DNA from: Bacteroides sp. CAG:443
Lineage (GTDB): Bacteria > Bacteroidota > Bacteroidia > Bacteroidales > Bacteroidaceae
Length of the DNA stretch: 8,915 nt
Reading direction: 5' to 3'
Assembly (NCBI GenBank): GCA_000432735.1
Contig: FR887813.1
Span: 9,166-18,080 of the forward strand
The first letter of the stretch is position 1, and every line of letters begins with the position of its first letter. The notes beneath the pieces were generated by a model. The model ran no database searches, was not told the DNA's origin, and saw only the letters and a program-made list of their open reading frames with translations. Of the stretch, positions 1 through 3,924 are shown piece by piece. Position numbers and translations under genes: made by a program.

Positions 1-203
1 TTCCTGCTGTTCTGATTGGAACCGCATTTGCACTATTTGCCAGCAACCGCCTATTGGAATTGTTTGCGTTCAAAATCAACCTCACAGGGTATATCTTCGG
101 AGGATGTATCCTAGTAGTACTCATAATCATGTTGATTCTCAGCACTTCTATGATATGGAAAGCAGCACGCAGTAATCCAATCAATAATTTAAGAACAGAA
201 TAA
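1..203 (+). CDS. ABC transporter permease, FtsX/MacB-like, C-terminal fragment
   Basis: This is the last 66 codons of a gene that begins before the window; the reading frame starts at base 3 and stops at TAA 201-203. The fragment has two hydrophobic stretches, one near the start (about residues 1-14 of the fragment) and a longer one (about 31-50, GYIFGGCILVVLIIMLILS). It ends in a polar tail, WKAARSNPINNLRTE. The ending 'aa(R)xNPxxxLRxE' after the last membrane helix is the usual C-terminus of FtsX/MacB-type permeases in Bacteroidota, where a final helix is followed by a short cytoplasmic tail. These proteins pair with an ATPase that drives export or lipoprotein/efflux-type work at the inner membrane. 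The substrate, the ATPase and the periplasmic domain are all outside the window, so the family call rests on this tail only. Confidence 0.72.
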   Translation, partial: PAVLIGTAFALFASNRLLELFAFKINLTGYIFGGCILVVLIIMLILSTSMIWKAARSNPINNLRTE

Positions 204-230
204 AATAACAAGTGTAAGCACTTTTGACTA

Positions 231-271
231 AGAGGTTTTCCCAACTATCAGGACGGGATAACCTCTTTTTT
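231..271 (+). terminator. Rho-independent terminator of the permease gene
   Basis: The left arm AGAGGTTTTCCC (231-242) and right arm GGGATAACCTCT (255-266) pair with one internal T-T mismatch around a 12-base loop. The right arm runs directly into a T tract (266-271). It begins 27 bp after the permease stop codon. In the opposite direction the stem is not followed by a T run, so it should act on plus-strand transcripts only. A small AAGTG/CACTT hairpin lies just before it at 210-223. Confidence 0.85.
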
Positions 272-424
272 ATCAAATCATAAAGCAACCGAAAAGCCAC
301 AGCATAAAAGAACTCCTTCCTGTTTTTGAAAATCAGGAAAAAATGAAGGAATGAAAACAAGCTGCATATACAACTTCTTTCATATAACAAAAATACAAGG
401 GAATATATTATCGAATCATAAAAG
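272..424. other. AT-rich intergenic stretch between permease terminator and tRNA
   Basis: No gene is seen here on either strand. The only structure is a short inverted repeat, TTCCTG (317-322) with CAGGAA (334-339), separated by an 11-base A/T-rich loop and followed on the plus strand by an A run. It lies about 90 bases downstream of the minus-strand tRNA 3' end, so it could help end the tRNA transcript. However, the T-rich sequence after it on the minus strand (GGAGTTCTTTT) is not a convincing terminator tail. Confidence 0.4.
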
Positions 425-513
425 CGGAAAGAGTGGGATTCAAACCCACGGAACGGACAAAGCCGTTCACCGGATTTCGAGTCCGGCCCATTCGGTCACT
501 CTGGCATCTTTCC
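425..513 (-). tRNA. tRNA-Ser, anticodon CGA (reads UCG)
   Basis: Read on the minus strand, the gene folds into a full class II tRNA. The acceptor arm GGAAAGA (513-507) pairs with TCTTTCC (432-426). The anticodon stem CCGGA/TCCGG surrounds the seven-base loop CTCGAAA, with anticodon CGA at plus positions 477-479. A long variable arm GAACGG-CTTTGT-CCGTTC, typical of serine tRNAs, comes next. The T arm is GTGGG-TTTGAAT-CCCAC. Base 425 supplies the discriminator G73, a serine identity base. The following bases are CTT, so the 3' CCA is not encoded and must be added after transcription. No intron, truncation or mismatch in the stems is visible. It lies downstream of, and on the same strand as, the YgjP-like gene, 73 bp away. 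Confidence 0.95.
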
Positions 514-523
514 TTATCCGTCG

Positions 524-531
524 CGAATATA
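524..531 (-). promoter_or_regulatory. Possible minus-7 box for tRNA-Ser
   Basis: The minus strand reads TATATTCG, which matches the Bacteroides minus-7 consensus TAnnTTTG at all but one fixed position. It ends 11 bases before the mature tRNA 5' end, so transcription would start only a few bases ahead of the tRNA. No TTTG minus-33 element stands at the expected distance, so this rests on the minus-7 box and its position alone. Confidence 0.4.
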
Positions 532-586
532 CAACCTTTTCTGTTTCGTTGTCATCGTGAAAGGCAATTTTTTATACATTACTCCT

Positions 587-1294
587 TTAAAAAGCCGGCC
601 GATAGGTACGCAACTCCTTGCGCAACGTCAATGCCTCTCCATCGGTCATCCGGTTCAATAAATCCCAGAACCTCGGACCGTGATTCATCTCACGGGTATG
701 TGCCAGCTCATGTAAAATAACATAATCCATTAAATGTGCCGGCAAAAGCATCAGGTAAAACGACAGACTGATATCTTTCTTCGAAGAGCAGCTTCCCCAG
801 CGGGAACGAGCTTTAGAAATACTCACCTTATGATAAGGCAGCTCAAACTGACGAGACCAATATTGTACCAACGGAGGAAGATATTCTTCTGCCTTCTTCC
901 TCATGGCTCGCATTACAGCATTTTTCACCAGAGTCTGCACTCTCTCCGTTGTAAAATCGGCAGTAACGGGGCAAGCTATCACGACAGTTTCATCCTTCAG
1001 ACTCACCGTGAAATTTTTCAAGGGAGAAGGTTCCAGCCTTAACCGAAAGCATTCGGCTTCGATCGTAAAGTTTAAGTCGAATGGTTTTGGCTTGATTTCC
1101 GCACAAGTATGAAGCAATTTTTCTCGAAAAGGCGCAATGGCGTTGAGTAAAGCCGTCACGCTCCGGTAAGGAGGAGTGGTAACATGCAATCCATCTTCTT
1201 TTACCCGCATCGTAATATTGCGTGCCGAACGACGGACTGTAAAATGTATCTGCCCGAAATCTTTATCGGAAATTGTCTGTTTTTTGCTTATCAT
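587..1294 (-). CDS. YgjP-like zinc metallopeptidase-domain protein (DUF45 / SprT-like)
   Basis: This 235-residue protein belongs to the YgjP-like metallopeptidase-domain family (DUF45, COG1451 type). Its C-terminal half carries the family signatures in order. KARSRWGSCSS (about 161-171) contains the conserved WGSC. HELAHTREMNHGPRFW (195-210) supplies the zinc motif HExxH, with H195, E196 and H199, and a likely third ligand at H205. The N-terminal part (about 14-110) has the usual basic beginning, VRRSARNITMRV, and a beta-rich region. There is no signal peptide or membrane segment, so it should be cytoplasmic. Length is normal for the family. The family fold resembles gluzincin proteases such as SprT/WSS1, but substrates are poorly defined in most bacteria. 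The first ATG is used because conserved N-terminal sequence follows soon after it. It is transcribed away from the PepSY-like gene and towards tRNA-Ser. Confidence 0.88.
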   Translation of the reverse strand: MISKKQTISDKDFGQIHFTVRRSARNITMRVKEDGLHVTTPPYRSVTALLNAIAPFREKLLHTCAEIKPKPFDLNFTIEAECFRLRLEPSPLKNFTVSLKDETVVIACPVTADFTTERVQTLVKNAVMRAMRKKAEEYLPPLVQYWSRQFELPYHKVSISKARSRWGSCSSKKDISLSFYLMLLPAHLMDYVILHELAHTREMNHGPRFWDLLNRMTDGEALTLRKELRTYRPAF

Positions 1295-1298
1295 ACAG

Positions 1299-1306
1299 CA
1301 AACTTA
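1299..1306 (-). promoter_or_regulatory. Perfect minus-7 box directly ahead of the YgjP-like start codon
   Basis: The minus strand reads TAAGTTTG, an exact TAnnTTTG match. It ends only four bases before the ATG at 1294. If functional, transcription would start at or next to the start codon and give a leaderless or almost leaderless mRNA. No TTTG minus-33 box is found about 19 bases upstream. A chance match is possible. Confidence 0.35.
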
Positions 1307-1309
1307 CAT

Positions 1310-1335
1310 AAAAAACGGCATATCTCCTCTGCCGT
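1310..1335 (-). promoter_or_regulatory. Hairpin plus T run upstream of the YgjP-like gene (terminator or attenuator-like)
   Basis: On the minus strand ACGGCA (1335-1330) and TGCCGT (1320-1315) form a six-base-pair GC-rich stem around a nine-base loop, GAGGAGATA, and run straight into six Ts (1315-1310). This has the form of a small intrinsic terminator pointing at the YgjP-like gene, whose ATG is 15 bases further on. No minus-strand gene is visible upstream that would need ending. It may stop antisense reading out of the PepSY-like promoter region or act as an attenuator in a leader; neither is shown by sequence alone. Confidence 0.45.
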
Positions 1336-1458
1336 AACCTTCTTTTCCCAATTAACTTTAACAGAAAACATTCATTCCTATCTACCCATACCAAACACTC
1401 ACTTAACCTTTTTGCTGTAGATTTTTCGTGTCTTTCACATACCCAGCTCTACAAATTC

Positions 1459-1473
1459 GAGGAATAATTCCTC
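1459..1473. repeat. Perfect 15-bp palindrome, candidate operator or enhancer site
   Basis: GAGGAAT and ATTCCTC are exact inverted repeats around a single central A. There is no T run on either side, so it does not look like a terminator. A dimeric DNA-binding protein would fit such a site. It lies about 75-90 bp upstream of the sigma-54-like minus-24 element, a usual distance for an activator binding site of an enhancer-dependent promoter. Confidence 0.5.
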
Positions 1474-1519
1474 ATACATCATAACACCAGCAAAAACAAA
1501 GTGTATATATTTAAAAGAT

Positions 1520-1532
1520 AATCAACAACTTA
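1520..1532 (+). promoter_or_regulatory. IHF-consensus match
   Basis: The sequence AATCAACAACTTA fits every fixed position of the E. coli IHF consensus WATCAANNNNTTR. It stands in a very A/T-rich tract between the palindrome and the sigma-54-like box. Whether the HU/IHF-family proteins of Bacteroidota recognise the same consensus is not certain, so the DNA match is clear but the protein that binds it is inferred. Confidence 0.4.
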
Positions 1533-1547
1533 TAGAAAACTTATTTT

Positions 1548-1574
1548 TTGGCACACCGCTTGTCCTTACATTTA
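1548..1574 (+). promoter_or_regulatory. Candidate promoter of the PepSY-like gene: sigma-54-like, with overlapping minus-7 box
   Basis: TTGGCAC at 1548-1554 and TTGT at 1560-1563 match the sigma-54 minus-24/minus-12 pattern TTGGCAC-N5-TTGC with correct spacing: ten bases separate the GG at 1550-1551 from the GT at 1562-1563. The exception is a T where the minus-12 C is expected. Transcription would start near 1574, leaving a leader of about 35 bases. Directly after it, TACATTTA (1567-1574) matches seven of eight positions of the housekeeping minus-7 box if only the last base is off; TTTT at 1544-1547 lies 19 bases upstream of it, and a TTTG at 1547-1550 lies only 16 bases upstream. Sequence alone does not decide which sigma factor uses this region. 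Confidence 0.45.
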
Positions 1575-1609
1575 CAGAAACATTTGTATAACTATAAAAA
1601 ACAACCATT

Positions 1610-1918
1610 ATGAAAAAGATTTTAGTAGCAATAGCATTAGTAGCGAGTTTAGGAACATCTGTATCATTTGCAGCAACCAGTACAACTAACGTAACTCCTA
1701 TCGAATTGAGTGCATCTGATTACACACCTATTGCAATTAAAGATTTGCCCCAAGCTATACAAGATACCTTGGCCAAAAACCTCAGTGAATACACCGTTAA
1801 AAGTGCAGCCTATCAGGAAGACGAAGACGGAGTAAAAACTTATCTTATAACCCTCGTAGACGCGGAAGGTGCAGAAGCCAACGTATTGTTTACCGAAAAC
1901 GGTGAAATTATCGAATAA
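1610..1918 (+). CDS. Small secreted PepSY-like (DUF2874-type) protein
   Basis: This 102-residue protein begins with a clean signal peptide: basic MKK, a hydrophobic core (residues 4-14) and a small-residue cleavage site after SFA (about residue 21). The mature part is one small domain. An N-terminal extended region (22-44) is followed by a predicted helix starting at LPQAIQDTL (46-54), then beta strands around YTVKSAAYQ, GVKTYLITLVD and EANVLFTENGEII. This helix-then-strands pattern with 'LP.AI...L' and a final 'F...GEII' resembles the PepSY-like/beta-lactamase-inhibitor-like proteins (DUF2874) that are common and mostly uncharacterised in Bacteroidota. The mature domain is strongly acidic, with about 15 D/E against 4 K and no R. 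No lipobox cysteine is present, so it should be periplasmic or exported rather than lipid-anchored. It stands alone, with its own promoter region and terminator. Its function is unknown. Confidence 0.8.
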   Translation: MKKILVAIALVASLGTSVSFAATSTTNVTPIELSASDYTPIAIKDLPQAIQDTLAKNLSEYTVKSAAYQEDEDGVKTYLITLVDAEGAEANVLFTENGEIIE

Positions 1919-1962
1919 GGATTCGTCGTTCATTTCATACTATTATTAGTGAGTATCACAAG

Positions 1963-1996
1963 AAAAGGATTACTGCTCACGCGGTAATCCTTTTTT
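1963..1996 (+). terminator. Strong terminator after the PepSY-like gene, possibly bidirectional
   Basis: The left arm AAAAGGATTAC (1963-1973) pairs perfectly with GTAATCCTTTT (1984-1994) and can be lengthened by a T-G and a G-C pair, leaving a six-base loop. Ts continue to 1996. On the minus strand the stem is followed by TTTTCTTG, so it may also stop transcripts coming from the sigma/anti-sigma genes, which end 110 bp to the right. The rest of 1919-2105 shows nothing else of note. Confidence 0.88.
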
Positions 1997-2105
1997 ATTG
2001 AGTTAGTAAATTTTAATGTGAGAGAATTGAAACTTCACAGCCTCATCAATGATTTTTCTTAAATAAGCACTAACTATTTATATAAAAGCAAATGAAAATG
2101 TCAAT

Positions 2106-2570
2106 TTATTGTTTCTCTACGACAGGTCGCTCTGAAACCTTCATCGGTGCCTTGACCGAATCCACTTTATAAGCTACCTGCGGATCGTGTGTGTTATTCT
2201 CAAACTGATCGTAAACATACACAACTCCCGCTTTGTTTCCATCCATGGAATGTTTCACCACTCCGCCTACCGTAAACAAAAGAGCCATCACAGCAGCTGC
2301 CTTAAACAAAGGCATAAAGCGTGTATGTAAAGTGAGGCGTCTAGCCTTCACTACTGGTCTTTCTATCTCAGCCAGAATACGTGAATCAAAGTCATCACCC
2401 AACTTTACCTCTTTCTCTGCTTCCTGATAAGCGAATAAAGGCTTATAACGAAGCAAATGTGCCGGAACTTCTTTCTGGTGGAAGAAAGAACGCAGAATCT
2501 GTTCCTCTTCTATGGAAGTCTCGCAGTTCCAGTACTTTTCTAAAAGTTGTTCAATGTACTTATAGTCCAT
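2106..2570 (-). CDS. Presumed anti-sigma factor, single-pass membrane protein
   Basis: The protein has 154 residues. The N-terminal cytoplasmic part (1-85) contains YIEQLLEKYWNCETSIEEEQ (5-24), then VPAHLLRYKPLF and DDFDSRILAEIE. This pattern is seen in many Bacteroidota proteins encoded next to ECF sigma genes. One hydrophobic segment (about 86-105, MPLFKAAAVMALLFTVGGVV) follows basic residues, so the N-terminus should face the cytoplasm. About 50 polar residues would lie in the periplasm. The start ATG lies inside the sigma gene's 3' end, with an 11-bp overlap, so translation of the two is probably coupled and their amounts matched. There is no zinc-binding HxxxCxxC motif of the ZAS class, and no large FecR sensor domain. 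The anti-sigma role is inferred from position, topology and family pattern; a different membrane partner role is possible. Confidence 0.68.
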   Translation of the reverse strand: MDYKYIEQLLEKYWNCETSIEEEQILRSFFHQKEVPAHLLRYKPLFAYQEAEKEVKLGDDFDSRILAEIERPVVKARRLTLHTRFMPLFKAAAVMALLFTVGGVVKHSMDGNKAGVVYVYDQFENNTHDPQVAYKVDSVKAPMKVSERPVVEKQ

Positions 2571-3069
2571 AGTTGTCTATCTCGCTATATTTTAATTTAA
2601 TCCGTTGCCTTGCTCTAAACAGATTCACTTTAACTTGTTCCTCTGTCAATTGTAAGACATCGGCAATTTCTTTATAACTTTTCCCTTCTATATCCCGAAG
2701 TTGTACGATAGTCCGTTGCTTTTCCGGGAGCTCGTTTATTAAACGATGTACCAGCTTAAGTTGTTCGTCCTGCTCATACTTTTTATCGGGTGTCAATGCG
2801 TCAGGCATTTCCTGTGTTTCGGGAGTCAGCTCCATGTTCTGTGCTTCCTGCTTCTGGCTTCGGTCGATTGCAAGATTTCTCGCCACTGTCAGACAATAGG
2901 CTTCAATCGAATCGAACTGTGACCATTCATCCCGCCTGTTCCATACCCTGATCATAGTATCCTGCACGATATCCTCCGCTTCGGCACTATCGAAAGTAAT
3001 CCGGAGTGCCAGCCTGTAAAGTTTGTCTTTCAGTGGCAAAATATCATTTCGGAAACTAATTTCTCGCAT
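2560..3069 (-). CDS. RNA polymerase ECF-type sigma-70 factor
   Basis: This 169-residue protein has the two-domain layout of ECF (group IV) sigma factors and lacks regions 1 and 3. Region 2 spans about 10-72. It includes the core-binding AEDIVQDTMIRVW (31-43) and the stretch SIEAYCLTVARNLAIDR (54-70), which melts and reads the minus-10 element. An acidic, proline-containing linker follows (about 73-100). Region 4 covers about 105-160, with LPEKQRTIVQLRDIEGKSY and the helix-turn-helix KEIADVLQLTEEQVKVNLFRARQRIK (133-158) that reads the minus-35 element. Length is typical. It overlaps the membrane partner gene and follows argB after 64 bp, in which a matching ECF-type promoter is visible. It presumably redirects RNA polymerase to a small regulon that includes its own gene; the signal it answers cannot be read from the sequence. 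Confidence 0.93.
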   Translation of the reverse strand: MREISFRNDILPLKDKLYRLALRITFDSAEAEDIVQDTMIRVWNRRDEWSQFDSIEAYCLTVARNLAIDRSQKQEAQNMELTPETQEMPDALTPDKKYEQDEQLKLVHRLINELPEKQRTIVQLRDIEGKSYKEIADVLQLTEEQVKVNLFRARQRIKLKYSEIDNYGL

Positions 3070-3085
3070 TGCTTTCTATAATAAT

Positions 3086-3111
3086 GACGGGTGAGTTACA
3101 CAAAAGTTACA
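3086..3111 (-). promoter_or_regulatory. Candidate ECF-type promoter ahead of the sigma gene
   Basis: On the minus strand TGTAAC (3111-3106) and CGTC (3089-3086) are separated by 16 bases, the arrangement found in many ECF promoters ('AAC' minus-35 and 'CGTC'-like minus-10 elements). The predicted start lies about ten bases before the sigma gene ATG (3069). A second GTGTAAC copy (ending at 3095) repeats the first at 11-bp distance, one helical turn away. Outer bases CGGGTG (3088-3093 on the plus strand) and CACCCG (3114-3119) are inverted repeats, but no T run follows, so this is not a good terminator for argB. Autoregulation is inferred. Confidence 0.5.
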
Positions 3112-3133
3112 CCCACCCGCCTATTTTTTTGAA

Positions 3134-3907
3134 TTATTTTTTTATAATCGTGCCCGACTTACCGTCGATAGCTGATGCTAAGGTTATTACAACTTGGGAG
3201 ACCCCGGCCTCTACAGCTGAAAAAGAATTTTCTAGCTTCGGAATCATACCACCTTGTATGATCCCTTCGGCTACATATTTCTGAAAAAGTTCTGGAGTGA
3301 TAACCGGAATGACGCTTTCATCATCGTCTGCATCACGCAAAACTCCCTTCTTTTCGAAACAATAAATCAAGGTAACATCAAATGCTTCGGCAAGAGCCTT
3401 TGCTGTTTCACCCGCTATCGTATCAGCATTGGTGTTAAGCATATTCCCTTCACCATCGTGGGTGAGCGGAGCCATGACAGGAACGACTCCCTGGCTAATC
3501 AGGGATACAAGTACCTCAGCATTAACATGCTTTACATCTCCAACGAAACCATAATCGACTTCCTTAACGGGACGTTTTACCGAACGGATCACATCCATAT
3601 CAGCCCCCGTCAGTCCAATAGCATTTACACCTTTTGCCTGAAGGCCGGCTACAATATTCTTGTTGACCAGTCCGCCGTAGACCATTGTGACCACTTTCAA
3701 TGTTTCAGCATCGGTAATACGGCGTCCATCTACCATTTTACTTTCGATACCCAACTGTGCCGCAATTTTTGTAGCCGAACGTCCGCCGCCGTGTACCAGC
3801 AGCTTATAACCCGGTATCGCCGAAAAATCGGAAAGCAACTGGTTCAGTGTAGCAGCTTCCTCCACAATTTTTCCACCTACTTTTACAATAGTCAGTTTCT
3901 CTTTCAT
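3134..3907 (-). CDS. argB: N-acetylglutamate kinase family (possibly N-succinylglutamate kinase)
   Basis: This 257-residue amino acid kinase phosphorylates the gamma-carboxyl of an N-acylated glutamate with ATP, the second step of the arginine pathway. The ATP and substrate motifs are all present: KVGGK (9-13) with K9, HGGGRSAT (39-46), GRRITDAETLKVV (61-73), the acyl-amino-acid/phosphoryl-site block NTNADTIAG (158-166) with D162, and GGMIPKLENS (219-228) with K224. Length is that of the short, E. coli-like class, without the N-terminal helix of arginine-inhibited hexameric enzymes, so feedback inhibition by arginine is less likely. Bacteroides fragilis is known to use succinylated intermediates at the transcarbamylase step, so the natural substrate here may be N-succinylglutamate; motifs alone do not decide. 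It begins 17 bp after speA in the same operon. Confidence 0.93.
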   Translation of the reverse strand: MKEKLTIVKVGGKIVEEAATLNQLLSDFSAIPGYKLLVHGGGRSATKIAAQLGIESKMVDGRRITDAETLKVVTMVYGGLVNKNIVAGLQAKGVNAIGLTGADMDVIRSVKRPVKEVDYGFVGDVKHVNAEVLVSLISQGVVPVMAPLTHDGEGNMLNTNADTIAGETAKALAEAFDVTLIYCFEKKGVLRDADDDESVIPVITPELFQKYVAEGIIQGGMIPKLENSFSAVEAGVSQVVITLASAIDGKSGTIIKK

Positions 3908-3924
3908 TGTATGCTTATTTTGTA

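Larger units (their letters stand above)
1295..1609. other. Divergent regulatory region between YgjP-like and PepSY-like genes
   Basis: This 315-bp stretch has no credible coding sequence. It separates two divergently transcribed genes and is A/T-rich in its right half. From left to right it holds a minus-7 box and a hairpin with T run (facing left), a perfect 15-bp palindrome at 1459-1473, an IHF-consensus match at 1520-1532, a sigma-54-like element at 1548-1563 and a sigma-ABfr-like minus-7 box at 1567-1574 (the last two facing right). The unusual length and density of signals suggest that the PepSY-like gene is actively controlled. Confidence 0.6.

Noticed and set aside
425..513. tRNA-Ser as an integration site for a mobile element
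   Set aside because: No repeat of the tRNA 3' end, integrase or foreign-looking DNA is seen in the window; both flanks appear ordinary.
2002..2074. GTTAGT and ACTAAC inverted hexamers downstream of the PepSY-like gene
   Set aside because: They are six bases long, more than 60 bases apart and in A/T-rich DNA; likely chance.
3088..3119. CGGGTG/CACCCG inverted repeat as a terminator between argB and the sigma gene
   Set aside because: No T run follows on the minus strand (the next bases are TCATTATTATAG), and the sequence is better explained by promoter elements and direct repeats.
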